Assembly: GCA_041389495.1 (NCBI GenBank)
Contig: JAWKRT010000001.1
Span: 496,001-560,000, forward strand
DNA from: Myxococcota bacterium
GTDB taxonomy: Bacteria > Myxococcota_A > UBA9160 > UBA4427
Length of the DNA stretch: 64,000 bases
Reading direction: 5' to 3'
Below the pieces are notes generated by a model. It searched no databases, was not told the DNA's origin, and saw only the letters and a list, made by a program, of their open reading frames with translations. Position numbers and translations under genes: made by a program. Of the stretch, positions 33,189 to 42,327 are shown one piece after another. The stretch's first letter is position 1, and each line of letters opens with the position of its first letter.

Positions 33189-35231
33189 ATGCACGACCAT
33201 CGCGAAGGGCGCGCGTCGATCCGACGCGCGCTCGCGCGTTCCATCCTCATCACGACCTGCGTCGCGCTCCTGATCTCGGCCGTCGCCTCGGTCGCGCTCG
33301 AGATCTGGCGCTTCCGCACGTCGACCGAGGCGAGCATCGAGAGCCTCGCCGGCGTGCTCGCCATCTACGCCCAGCCCGCGCTCGAGTTCGACGACCGGAC
33401 GGCCGGCGACGAGGTGCTGGCCGCCCTCCACCGCGAGCCGAGCGTGCTCGCCGCGACGATCTTCGACGCGAGCGGCGCCGTCTTCGCGCGCTACGTGCGC
33501 GGCGGGGCGGCGATCGAGGCGCCCTCGGTGGTCGGGCCCGACGGGCTGCGCGACGTGGACGGCGCGCTGCACTTCGTCGCGCCCGTCGGCGACGGCGCCG
33601 TCGCGGCGGGACACGTGACGCTCGTCAAGAGCCTGGCCGGCCGCGGCGCCGTGCTCCGCCAGTCCGCCTGGACGATCACGGGCGCGATGGTGCTCGCCCT
33701 CGCGCTCGCGAGCCTCGCGGCTTCGCGCCTGCGCGCGCAGATCGCCGCGCCGCTCGAGGAGATCGGGCGCAGCGCCGAGGCGATGGCGAACGGCGACCTC
33801 ACGCTCGCGCCCGACGTGCGGCGCAGCGACGAGCTCGGCGTGCTCGCGCGCTCCTTCGATCGCACGCGCGCGTCGCTCGGCCTGCTCGTCGCGACCGTCC
33901 GCGAGCACGCACTCGCGATCACGGGCGACGCGAACTCGCTCGCCGAGGAGAGCGAGGGCCTCTCGGAGCAGGCGGCCCTCCAGCAGGCGGCGGTCTCCGA
34001 CACGCGCGAGGCGATCGACCGCGTCGGCGCGTCGGCGCGCGCCGTGCGCGACAACGTGGATTCGATCGCGTCGACGGCGACCGAGACGTCGAGCAGCGTC
34101 ACCGAGCTCGACGCCACGGCGCGCCGCATCGACGAGCACATGGACACGCTGCTCGAGACGGTCGACGCCTCGGCCTCCTCGATCTCGCAGCTGAGCGCGG
34201 CCGTCCGCCAGATCGCCGGCAACGCCGACGCGCTCGGCGGCACGGCGCGCTCGGCGACGTCGTCGGTCGAGGTGCTGCGCGAGTCGGTGCGCGGCGTCGA
34301 GACGAACGCGCAGACGTGCGAGCAGCTCGCGGCCAAGACGAGCGAGAGTGCCGAGCACGGCAGCTCCGTCGTCGGCGAGGTCGTGCGCGGGATGGAGCAG
34401 ATCGACGCGCGCTTCCAGGGCCTCGAGAAGATCGTGAACGACCTGTCCGAGCGCTCCGACATGATCGACGAGGTCGTGCAGGTGATCCAGGCGGTCGTCG
34501 CCGAGACGAACCTGCTCGCGCTCAACGCCTCGATCATCAGCTCGCAGGCCGGAGAGCACGGGCGCGCCTTCGCCGTCGTCGCGCAGCAGATCAAGAGCCT
34601 CGCCGATCGCACGGCGGGCTCGACGCGCGAGATCGCCGGCGCGATGGAGGCCGTGCGCTCGGGCATCGAGGACGCGGTGCGCGCGGTGGGAGACGGCGCG
34701 CAGGACGTGCGGCGCGGCGTCGGCCTCTCCGAGGTCGCGGGCGGCGCGCTCGACCAGATCCGCCGCAACGCCGAGCAGTCGGGCGAGATGGTGGGCGAGA
34801 TCGTCCGCTCGGCCGAGGTGCAGGCCGCCGACATCGCGAAGGTCGAGCAGGCGATGCGCGCGCTCGCGGGCGGCGTCGAGCAGATCGTCGTCGGCACGCA
34901 CGAGCAGGACAAGGTGGCGACCGAGATGCTGGGCGGCGTCGAGCAGATGCGGCAGCTCGCGCGCGAGGTGAAGAACGCGACGTCCGAGCAGTCGCGGCAG
35001 AGCGGGCACATGGCGCAGGCCGTCGAGGAGGTCGCGCACGGCGTGCACGGCATCCTCGACGCCGCCGAGAACCAGCACCGCGAGATCGAGAAGATCGCCG
35101 AGGCGCTGGCCGTGTTCCGCGACAACACGGCCGAGAGCCGCCGCCGCGCCGACGCGCTGCGGCGCTGCGTCGAGTCGCTGCTCGCGCGCGCGCGGCAGCT
35201 CGGCGAGGGCGTGGGGCGCTTCAGCGTCTAG
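33189..35231 (+). CDS. Methyl-accepting chemotaxis-type receptor with CHASE8-like sensor and HAMP
   Basis: 680 residues. ATG at 33189 has GGAGG five bases upstream; ATG at 33171, overlapping the yfiR stop as ATGA, is the other choice. TM1 is at about 18-38 (ILITTCVALLISAVASVAL). The periplasmic part, LAGVLAIYAQPALEFDD through PSVLAATIFDASGAVFARY, resembles the CHASE8 domain of YfiN. TM2 (about 158-178) leads to HAMP and a long coiled coil. The signalling tip near residue 440 is NLLALNASIISSQAGEHG, then FAVVAQQIKSLADRT. This NASII..QAGEHG variant is a recognised MCP subtype. It should control a CheA-type kinase. No che genes are in the window. Confidence 0.82.
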   Translation: MHDHREGRASIRRALARSILITTCVALLISAVASVALEIWRFRTSTEASIESLAGVLAIYAQPALEFDDRTAGDEVLAALHREPSVLAATIFDASGAVFARYVRGGAAIEAPSVVGPDGLRDVDGALHFVAPVGDGAVAAGHVTLVKSLAGRGAVLRQSAWTITGAMVLALALASLAASRLRAQIAAPLEEIGRSAEAMANGDLTLAPDVRRSDELGVLARSFDRTRASLGLLVATVREHALAITGDANSLAEESEGLSEQAALQQAAVSDTREAIDRVGASARAVRDNVDSIASTATETSSSVTELDATARRIDEHMDTLLETVDASASSISQLSAAVRQIAGNADALGGTARSATSSVEVLRESVRGVETNAQTCEQLAAKTSESAEHGSSVVGEVVRGMEQIDARFQGLEKIVNDLSERSDMIDEVVQVIQAVVAETNLLALNASIISSQAGEHGRAFAVVAQQIKSLADRTAGSTREIAGAMEAVRSGIEDAVRAVGDGAQDVRRGVGLSEVAGGALDQIRRNAEQSGEMVGEIVRSAEVQAADIAKVEQAMRALAGGVEQIVVGTHEQDKVATEMLGGVEQMRQLAREVKNATSEQSRQSGHMAQAVEEVAHGVHGILDAAENQHREIEKIAEALAVFRDNTAESRRRADALRRCVESLLARARQLGEGVGRFSV

Positions 35232-35292
35232 CGCGGCAGCCGCCTCGCGCCGGATCCATCGCCTTTCCCGCCGGGCCCGCGCAGGCCCGGGG

Positions 35293-35303
35293 TAGGATGC
35301 GCG
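35293..35303 (+). promoter_or_regulatory. Candidate -10 element TAGGAT followed by GCGCG
   Basis: TAGGAT at 35293-35298 lies 22 bases before the CoA-transferase start. A seven-pair hairpin (35271-35277 with 35284-35290) directly precedes it and may end the upstream mcp transcript, although no T-run follows. Confidence 0.35.
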
Positions 35304-35320
35304 CCTCGCAGGAGGCCCCG

Positions 35321-36547
35321 ATGCACCTACCGATGAAGGGCGTGCGCGTCCTCGAGGTCGCGCAGTGGACGTACGTGCCGGCCGCCGGCGCCGTGCTCGC
35401 CGACTGGGGCGCCGACGTCGTGAAGATCGAGCACCCCGTTCGCGGCGACGCGCAGCGCGGCATCGTGCAGACCGGCACGGTCGCGATGAGCACCACGGAC
35501 GTGAACCCGTTCATGGAGCACCCGAACCGCGGCAAGCGCAGCATCGGTCTCGACATGGCGACGCCCGACGGCCTCGCCGTGCTCTACGAGATCGCGAAGA
35601 CGGCCGACGTCTTCGTCACCAACTTCCTGCCGCCCGCGCGCCGCAAGCTCGGCATCGACCTCGAGCACATCCGCGCGCAGAACCCCGACGTCATCTACGT
35701 GCGCGGCTCGGCCTACGGCGTGCGCGGCGCCGAAGCCGACAAGGGCGGCTACGACATGACGGGCTTCTGGTGCCGCTCGGGAAGCGCATCGGGCGTCACG
35801 CCGCCGATGCTGCCCGGCATCCTCGGCCAGCCCGCGCCCGGCTACGGCGACTCGATCGGCGGCATGACCATCGCGGGCGGCATCGCGGCCGCGCTGTTCG
35901 CACGCGAGCGCACCGGCGAGCCCTCGGTCGTCGACGTGTCGCTCCTCTCGACCGGCATGTGGACGATGGGCCTCGCGATCGACCTCTCGCTCCAGACGCA
36001 CGAGCCCTGGCACTCGAACAAGCAGGGCTCGGCCGGCGCCGCGAGCAACCCGCTCGTCGGCGTCTACGCGACGAAGGACGGCCGCTTCGTCTCGCTCGTG
36101 ATGCTCCAGCCCTTCCGCTACTGGCCCGATTTCTGCGCGCACGTCGGGCACCCCGAATGGGTCGGCGACCCGCGCTTCGACACGGTCGAGAAGCTCATGG
36201 GCAACGCCGCCGAGGCGCGCGCGCTCGTCGAGGCCGTCCTTCGCACGCGCACGCTCGCCGAGTGGTCCGAGACGTTCGCGACGCTCGAGGGGCAGTGGGC
36301 GCCCGTCCAGAACACGGTCGAGATCGGCGACGACCCGCAGGTGCGCGCGAACGGCTACCTCGTCGACGTCGACAAGGGCGACGGCTCGACGTTCCCGATC
36401 GTCGCGAGCCCCGTGCAGTTCGACGAGACGCCGCCCGCCATCCGCCGCGCGCCCGAGCACGCGCAGGACACCGAGGCGTTCCTGCTCGAGCTCGGCCTGC
36501 CCTGGGAGCGCATCGAGGCGCTGAAGCGGAGCGGCGCGATCGCGTGA
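35321..36547 (+). CDS. CaiB/BaiF family (class III) CoA-transferase
   Basis: 408 residues from ATG at 35321 with AGGAGG five bases away. The N-terminus is diagnostic: GVRVLEVAQWTYVPAAGAVLADWGADVVKIEHP. It is followed by NRGKRSIGLDMATPDG, TNFLPPARRKLGID and DVIYVRGSAYG. The catalytic Asp region of this family lies near the GGYDMTGFW segment. The enzyme moves CoA between acyl-CoA and a free acid in the cytoplasm. Members serve bile acid, carnitine, aromatic and steroid side-chain degradation. The neighbouring P450 fits an alkyl or steroid substrate. Confidence 0.86.
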   Translation: MHLPMKGVRVLEVAQWTYVPAAGAVLADWGADVVKIEHPVRGDAQRGIVQTGTVAMSTTDVNPFMEHPNRGKRSIGLDMATPDGLAVLYEIAKTADVFVTNFLPPARRKLGIDLEHIRAQNPDVIYVRGSAYGVRGAEADKGGYDMTGFWCRSGSASGVTPPMLPGILGQPAPGYGDSIGGMTIAGGIAAALFARERTGEPSVVDVSLLSTGMWTMGLAIDLSLQTHEPWHSNKQGSAGAASNPLVGVYATKDGRFVSLVMLQPFRYWPDFCAHVGHPEWVGDPRFDTVEKLMGNAAEARALVEAVLRTRTLAEWSETFATLEGQWAPVQNTVEIGDDPQVRANGYLVDVDKGDGSTFPIVASPVQFDETPPAIRRAPEHAQDTEAFLLELGLPWERIEALKRSGAIA

Positions 36548-36641
36548 GCGCGGCTCGCGCGCGTCGGCGCGCGAGCGCGGCGGTGCGCGCGACGGCGGCG
36601 CGCCCCGCGCGTCCGCCGGCCGCCGAGCGGCGGGCTCGACG

Positions 36642-39116
36642 CTAGTTCGCGCGCGTCGCGGCCCCGAGCTCCTCCACGAGCGCGCGCCCGCGCGCGTCGT
36701 CCGGCCGCGCGTCCGCGAGGCGCTGCGCGAAGGCGAGGGCTTCGGCGAGACGGCCGCGGTCGCGCTCGAAGGTCGCGAGCGCGGCGAGCGCGTCGGCGTT
36801 GCCGGGCTCGCGCGCGGCGAGCGCGGTGAGCGCGGCGACGGCCTCGTCGCGCCTCCCGGCGGCGTCGAGCGCGAGCGCGTGCGCGAACGCGAAGCGCCCG
36901 CTCTCGGGCGCGAGCGCGCTCGCGCGCGCGAGTGCGGCGAGCGCGCCGTCGGGGCGACCGTCGCCGTCCGCGCGCACGAGCGCGAGCCCGAGCGCGTACT
37001 GGAGCGACGCGTCGTCGGGCTGCTCTCCCACGGCCCGCTCGAGCAGCGCGAGTGCCTCGGTGTCGCGGCCGCGCGCGCGCAGCAGGTCGGCCAGGTTCAC
37101 CACCGCGGCCGCGAGCCGCGGAGCCAGCTCGCGCGCGCGCCGCGCGTGGGCGAGCGCGGCGTCGCCGTCGCCGAGCGCGCTCTCGAGCGCGGCGAGGCCG
37201 AGCTGCGCCTCGGCGCGGTCGGCGTTCGCGGCGTAGGCGGCGCGCAGCTCGGCGAGCGGAGCGACGAGCGTCGCGCGCTCGCCGGGCGGGAACGCGCGCG
37301 GCGGCGCCTCGGCGAGCACACGCGCGGCCTCGATGCGCACGGCGCGCACGCCGTCGCGCAGCAGCCGCCGCGCGAGGCCGACGCGCGCGTCCGGCGGCAC
37401 GTGCTCGAGCGCGCGCAGGGCGCCGATGCGGACGAGCGCGTCGTCGCTCGCGAGCGCGGCCTCGACCGCGCGCAGGCTCGCGTTGTCGCGGAAGGGCTCG
37501 ACGAGGGAGAGCGCGGTCGCGCGCGCGATCGGCGCGAGCGCCTCGTCGCGCGCGACCTCGACGAGCGCCGCGTGCTCGGTGCGGTCGAGCGCGGCGGCGC
37601 GCGCGCGCGCGATCGCGAGCGCGAAGTGCGGGCCCGCTTTCGCGCCGCGCTCCGCGAGCACCTCGGCCGCCCATGCGGCCGACTGCCCGCCGTGGCAGGC
37701 CGAGCAGGCGTCGGGCGCGCCGATCGCGTGCGCGACGTCGGGCCGCGGCACGCGCATCGCGTGGTCGCGCCGGACGTCGACCTGCATGTAGGTGCGCGTC
37801 GGCATGTGACAGGCGACGCAGCTCGCACCGGGCGAGCCCGCGGCGTGGCCGTGGTGCGCGCGCGTCGCGAACGTCGCGGGCGCGTGGCAGCGCGCGCAGG
37901 CGGCGTCGGGCGATGCGGCGCGCGCGCCCGCGTTCGGCGCGGCCCCGGCGTCGCGCGCCGCGGGCTTCGCGCCCGGCGCGGCGATCGCGAGCGAGTGCGG
38001 ATCGTGGCAGTCCGAGCAGCTCACGCCCGCCGCGTGCATGCGGCTCTGCACGAACGAGCCGTAGACGTACACCTCGTCGCGCATCTGCCCGTCGGCGAAG
38101 TAGAGGCCGTCGTCGAGCAGCGCGGGGAGCCAGCCGTCGAGGTAGGGCGCGCGTGCGTCGGGGTGCGGCGCGAGCTGCATGCGCCGCGAGTGGCAGGGTG
38201 CGCACGCGTCGAGCTCGTTCGAGGCCGGCGCGCCCGGCGCGCGCTCGGCGATCGCGCGGCCCGCGCGCAGCGTCCACGGGCCGCGGCCGCGGAGCGGGCG
38301 CGCCGCGTAGGGGTCGGGGGCCGCGCCCGCGCCGGCTCCCGACCCGGCCCACGCGACGTGCGCCGCGCCCGGGCCGTGGCACGCCTCGCAGCCGACCCCC
38401 GTCTCGGACCAGGTCGTCGCGTAGGTGTCGGTCTCGGCGTCGTACCCGCGCGCGAGGTTCGTCGCGTGGCACGGCGCGCACTGCGCGTTCCACGTCTGCG
38501 CGCGCGCGCGCCAGTGGAGCTCGTCGCCCGGCCGCACGCCTTCGCCCTCGTAGAGGTGGATCCAGCGCGCGCCGCCCGCGCGCGCCGGGCGCGCGTCCCA
38601 CGCGACCGGCAGCGCCTGCAGGCGCCCGCCCTGCGCGGCGACGAGGTACTGCTGCAGCGGGAAGACGCCGAACGCGAACGCGACGTCGAGCGCCTCGCGC
38701 GCGTCTTCGCCCTCCCCGACGAGGAAGCGGAAGCGCCCGGGCTCGGGCTGCTCGGGCACCCAGCGCTCGCCGTCGAGCGTGCGCGCGCGCCCGTCGAAGG
38801 CGCCGACGACGCTGGCGGCGTTCGCGGGCTGCATCGCGCGCTCGTGGTGCGAGCCGCGCCACGCGCGCGCCTCGCGCTCGTGACACGCGCCGCAGCGCTC
38901 CGAGCCGAGCCAGCGCGCCTCCTCGCGGGCGGGTGCCGCGGGAGCGGCGCCGCCGACCGCCTCCGCGGGCGTCGACGTCGTCGAGGTGTCCGCCGTCGGG
39001 TTGCAGCCCGAGCCCGCGAGCAGCGCGGCGGCCGCGATGCAGCGCGCGAGTGCGCGCGCTGCGCGCCGCGCGCGATCCGCCGTGCGCCGCTTGCAACCCG
39101 CCCCGGCGGTTGCCAC
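36642..39116 (-). CDS. Octahaem cytochrome c lipoprotein with HEAT and TPR repeats
   Basis: 824 residues from GTG at 39116; the start is uncertain, as in-frame ATGs further up overlap the divergent P450. An Arg-rich n-region and a lipobox LAGSGC indicate a lipoprotein. Eight CXXCH motifs are visible: CGACH, CAPCH, CEACH, CAPCH, CSDCH, CARCH, CVACH and CSACH. The region after about residue 480 has HEAT-like repeats (LVRIGALRALEHVPPDARVG), then TPR repeats (AAVVNLADLLRARGRDTEA). It resembles NrfA/HAO-type multihaem proteins fused to a protein-binding scaffold, such as DUF1924/cytochrome c552-like. It should carry electrons in the periplasm. The partner reductase is not in view. Confidence 0.8.
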   Translation of the reverse strand: MATAGAGCKRRTADRARRAARALARCIAAAALLAGSGCNPTADTSTTSTPAEAVGGAAPAAPAREEARWLGSERCGACHEREARAWRGSHHERAMQPANAASVVGAFDGRARTLDGERWVPEQPEPGRFRFLVGEGEDAREALDVAFAFGVFPLQQYLVAAQGGRLQALPVAWDARPARAGGARWIHLYEGEGVRPGDELHWRARAQTWNAQCAPCHATNLARGYDAETDTYATTWSETGVGCEACHGPGAAHVAWAGSGAGAGAAPDPYAARPLRGRGPWTLRAGRAIAERAPGAPASNELDACAPCHSRRMQLAPHPDARAPYLDGWLPALLDDGLYFADGQMRDEVYVYGSFVQSRMHAAGVSCSDCHDPHSLAIAAPGAKPAARDAGAAPNAGARAASPDAACARCHAPATFATRAHHGHAAGSPGASCVACHMPTRTYMQVDVRRDHAMRVPRPDVAHAIGAPDACSACHGGQSAAWAAEVLAERGAKAGPHFALAIARARAAALDRTEHAALVEVARDEALAPIARATALSLVEPFRDNASLRAVEAALASDDALVRIGALRALEHVPPDARVGLARRLLRDGVRAVRIEAARVLAEAPPRAFPPGERATLVAPLAELRAAYAANADRAEAQLGLAALESALGDGDAALAHARRARELAPRLAAAVVNLADLLRARGRDTEALALLERAVGEQPDDASLQYALGLALVRADGDGRPDGALAALARASALAPESGRFAFAHALALDAAGRRDEAVAALTALAAREPGNADALAALATFERDRGRLAEALAFAQRLADARPDDARGRALVEELGAATRAN

Positions 39117-39150
39117 GATGCGCGGCGCATCGCACGAGGGAGGGCGCGAC

Positions 39151-40398
39151 GTGGCGGCAGCGGCGAGCGGTTCGATCGACGAGCTCGACATCATCTCTCC
39201 CGCAGGCTACGCGGCGGACGGCTATCCGCACGAGGCGTGGCGGCGTCTGCGGCGCGAGTCGCCCGTGCACTTCTTCGCCGACGCCGAGCAGCCCTACTGG
39301 GCGGTCACGAAGCACGCGGACATCACGACGGTCGGCCGCCAGCCCGACCTCTTCCTCAACGGTCCGCAGCTCATCGTCCGCGCGAACTACGACGAGAACC
39401 GCGGGCCGCGCCCGAAGACGCTGATCGAGCAGGACAACCCGCTCCATCGCAAGTCGCGCAAGCTCATCAGCGACCGCTTCACGCCGCGCGCCCTGAAGAA
39501 GATCCACGCTCCCGTCCAGCGCATCGCGCAGCAGATCGTCGACGATCTGCTGGCCGAAGGCGACGAGGGAACGGTCGATTTCGTGGAAAAGGTGTCGGCC
39601 CCGCTCCCGATCGCGGTCATCGCGTGGCTGCTCGGGGTGCCGGAGAGCGACTGGCGGCTCATCTTCGACTGGACGAACCGCATGATCGGGGTGGACGACC
39701 CCGAGTACAACCCGCCCTCCGGCGACAAGAATGCGGAGGGCCAGCGCGCGACGGTCGAGCTGTTCACCTACTTCGCGAAGCTCGTCGAGGAGCGCAAGCG
39801 CGACCCGAAGGACGACCTCATCACGCTCTTCGCGCACGCCGAGATCGACGGGAAGCCGCTCGACCCGATCGACGTGCTGGCCTGGTGCCAGATCATCGTC
39901 GTCGCGGGCAACGAGACGACGCGCAACGCGACGAGCGGCGGCATCCTCTCCTTCGCGCAGAACATGGGCGAGCTGCGCAAGCTGCAGGCGAACCCGGCAC
40001 TGCTCGACTCGGCCATCGAGGAGGTCGTGCGCTGGAACAGCCCGATCATCCACTTCGCGCGCACGGTCGCGGCCGACACGGAGCTGCACGGCCGCAAGCT
40101 CGCGAAGGGAGACCTGCTCGCGCTGTTCTACCCCTCGGCGAACCGCGACGAGGACGTGTTCGAGGACCCGGACGTGTTCCGCATCGACCGCCGGCCGAAC
40201 CGCCACATCGGGTTCGGCGTCGGCGAGCACTTCTGCGCGGGCGCGCACCTCGCTCGCCTCGAGCTCGAGGTCGCGTACCGCCACCTGCTGCCGCGCATCG
40301 AGGAGCTCGAGATCGCGGGGCCGGTCGACCGGCTGCAGTCGAACCTCGTCGGCGGCATCAAGCGCCTCCCCATCCACTACAAGCTGAAGCCGGCCTAG
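39151..40398 (+). CDS. Cytochrome P450
   Basis: 415 residues from GTG at 39151 with GAGGGAGG nine bases ahead; an ATG at 39118 is possible. P450 signatures are complete: I-helix VVAGNETTRNATSGG near residue 250, the ExxR pair in EEVVRWNSPI, and the haem loop FGVGEHFCAGAHLA near residue 353. It resembles soluble bacterial families that hydroxylate terpenoids or sterol side chains (CYP125/CYP142/linalool type) and needs ferredoxin and reductase partners, not encoded here. A potassium channel gene begins seven bases after its stop. It is divergent from the octahaem gene with only 34 bases between starts. Confidence 0.88.
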   Translation: MAAAASGSIDELDIISPAGYAADGYPHEAWRRLRRESPVHFFADAEQPYWAVTKHADITTVGRQPDLFLNGPQLIVRANYDENRGPRPKTLIEQDNPLHRKSRKLISDRFTPRALKKIHAPVQRIAQQIVDDLLAEGDEGTVDFVEKVSAPLPIAVIAWLLGVPESDWRLIFDWTNRMIGVDDPEYNPPSGDKNAEGQRATVELFTYFAKLVEERKRDPKDDLITLFAHAEIDGKPLDPIDVLAWCQIIVVAGNETTRNATSGGILSFAQNMGELRKLQANPALLDSAIEEVVRWNSPIIHFARTVAADTELHGRKLAKGDLLALFYPSANRDEDVFEDPDVFRIDRRPNRHIGFGVGEHFCAGAHLARLELEVAYRHLLPRIEELEIAGPVDRLQSNLVGGIKRLPIHYKLKPA

Positions 40399-40405
40399 CC
40401 CGCGC

Positions 40406-41095
40406 ATGAGCGACCTCGAGATCGAGATCCGCGAGCACCCGTTCGGGCGCTTCGGCTTCCTGCTCGTCGCGCTGCTCTTCTTCCTCGTGTCGAGCGCGCT
40501 GCTCGCGGATTCGGCGCTCGCGCCCGTCCGCTTCCGCGTCTTCTTCACCGTGATCCTGATCGCGGGCATCTACGCGGTGAGCAACGACCGCCGCGCCCTG
40601 CTCGCCGCGATCGCGCTCGCGGCGCCGCCGGTCGTGTTCGCGTGGCTCGGCCTGTTCGCCGACGTGCCGAGCGCGTGGCTCGTCTCGCACCTGACCGGCG
40701 CCGCCTTCGTCGCCTTCGCCTCGGGCTTCGTGCTGCTCGCCGTGCTGCGCGAGGAGGAGGTATCGACGGACACGCTGCTCGGCGGCGTGTGCGTGTACAT
40801 CCTGATCGGCCTCGCCTTCGCGTTCACCTACGGCGCGCTCCTCGAGTGGGACCCGACGGCGCTGAGCTTCCCGCCGCACGCCGGCGAGTGGACGAGCGAA
40901 GTGCGCGTCGCCGAGACGCTCTACTTCAGCTTCGTGACGCTGACGACGCTCGGCTACGGCGACATCGTGCCCGTCTCGGAGACGGCGCGCATGCTCGCAG
41001 CCGGCGAGGCGGTGTCCGGGCAGGTCTACCTGACCGTCCTCGTCGCGCGGCTCGTCGGGCTGCACATCTCGATGGGGCACCGCCGGGCGCCGTAG
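40406..41095 (+). CDS. Potassium channel protein (two-helix ion channel domain)
   Basis: 229 residues from ATG at 40406. Six hydrophobic segments are predicted. Before the last, the pore loop FSFVTLTTLGYGDIVPV carries the potassium selectivity filter. The chain ends only about 30 residues after the pore helix, so there is no RCK or other cytoplasmic gating domain. This fits the ion_trans_2 family of small bacterial channels. It should conduct potassium across the inner membrane. Its closeness to the P450 gene is probably positional rather than functional. Confidence 0.82.
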   Translation: MSDLEIEIREHPFGRFGFLLVALLFFLVSSALLADSALAPVRFRVFFTVILIAGIYAVSNDRRALLAAIALAAPPVVFAWLGLFADVPSAWLVSHLTGAAFVAFASGFVLLAVLREEEVSTDTLLGGVCVYILIGLAFAFTYGALLEWDPTALSFPPHAGEWTSEVRVAETLYFSFVTLTTLGYGDIVPVSETARMLAAGEAVSGQVYLTVLVARLVGLHISMGHRRAP

Positions 41096-41118
41096 GTCGG
41101 GCCGCGGCGCGCTCGCGC

Positions 41119-42270
41119 CTAGCGAGCCAGGAACCGGTGCATCCTCGCTCCGAGGCGCCGGTGCTCGATCAGGAACGTGTCGTGTCCGTAGGGCGCGTCG
41201 ATCTCGTCGTACTCGACGCGCTCGGCGCGCGCGGCCTTGGCGAGCAGGTCGCGCAGCTCGCGCTGCTGCCAGACGGGGAAGAGCATGTCGGTCGTGACGC
41301 CGACGACGAGCGCCGGGCACGCGACCGAGGCGATCGGAGCCTTCGCGCCCGGCTCGGCCGGGGTCGCGAGGTCGAACAGGTCCATCGCCTTCGAGATGTA
41401 GAGATAGGAGTTCGCGTCGTACTGCAGGCAGAACTTCTCGGCCTGGTGCGCGAGGTAGGCCTCGATCTCGAAGTCCTCGCCGAGGGTCGGCGGGCCGTCC
41501 GTGCGGCGCGCGCGGCCGAAGCGCTCCTCCCACTCGGGGCCCGAGCGGTACGTCACGGTGCCGATCGCGCGCGCGACGCTCTGGCCGCGGTGCGGGAAGC
41601 TCGTTCCGTAGTAGTCGCCGCCGCGCCAGTCGGGGTCGCACATGATCGCGCGACGCTGCGCATAGCGCATGGCGATCGCGTGCGGGTGCGAGCAGGCCGC
41701 GGCCGAGATGCTGACGACGCGGCCCACGCGCTCGGGCGCGAGCGCGGCGAGCCCGACGGACTGCATGCCGCCGAGCGAGCCGCCGACCGACGCGTGGAGG
41801 CGGTCGATGCCGAGCGCGTCGAGCAGCAGGAGCTGCGCGCGCAGCATGTCGTTCACCGAGATGACGGGGAACGCCGCCGCGTACGGGCGGCCCGTGCGCG
41901 GATCGGTCGAGGACGGCCCCGTGCTGCCGTAGCAGCCGCCGAGCAGGTTCGTGCAGACGACGAAGAACCGGTCGGTGTCGAGCGCGCGGCCCGGCCCGAT
42001 GAACTCCTCCCACCAGCCGCGGTGCGGGTTGCGCGCGTGGCTGCGCGCGTGCGACGACGCCGAGAGCCCCGTGTGCAGCAGGATCGCGTTGCTCCGGCTC
42101 GCGTCGAGCGCGCCCCACGTCTCGTAGGCGATCGCGAGCTCGGGCAGGGCGCCGCCGTACTCGCACGCGAAGGCGTGCGGCGAGTGGAAGGTCTCGTAGC
42201 CCGAGACGACCTTCTCGTACTCGGGCTCGGGGCCGCGGTGGCCTCGCTCGTTCGTCGGCGGGGGAGTCAT
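41119..42270 (-). CDS. metX: Homoserine O-acetyltransferase
   Basis: 383 residues from ATG at 42270. Alpha/beta-hydrolase fold with the MetX pattern: LPELAIAYETWG, HTGLSASSHA, VCTNLLGGCYGSTGPSS, the nucleophile elbow VGGSLGGMQ, FPVWQQRELRD and the late His in YGHDTFL. The GGSLGGMQ Ser and the C-terminal Asp and His make the catalytic triad. It makes O-acetylhomoserine for methionine synthesis, or a succinyl variant. No other methionine gene or SAM riboswitch is nearby. It is last in a minus-strand run beginning at 45830. Confidence 0.87.
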   Translation of the reverse strand: MTPPPTNERGHRGPEPEYEKVVSGYETFHSPHAFACEYGGALPELAIAYETWGALDASRSNAILLHTGLSASSHARSHARNPHRGWWEEFIGPGRALDTDRFFVVCTNLLGGCYGSTGPSSTDPRTGRPYAAAFPVISVNDMLRAQLLLLDALGIDRLHASVGGSLGGMQSVGLAALAPERVGRVVSISAAACSHPHAIAMRYAQRRAIMCDPDWRGGDYYGTSFPHRGQSVARAIGTVTYRSGPEWEERFGRARRTDGPPTLGEDFEIEAYLAHQAEKFCLQYDANSYLYISKAMDLFDLATPAEPGAKAPIASVACPALVVGVTTDMLFPVWQQRELRDLLAKAARAERVEYDEIDAPYGHDTFLIEHRRLGARMHRFLAR

Positions 42271-42327
42271 CGGGAAGCGCCTCGCGGCTCGGGGGGCCCG
42301 CAGTCTACGCCGGCGGCCCGGCCGGCG

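Noticed and set aside
42271..42327. SAM or homocysteine riboswitch before metX
   Set aside because: Only 57 bases separate it from the upstream gene and no such fold or conserved core was seen.
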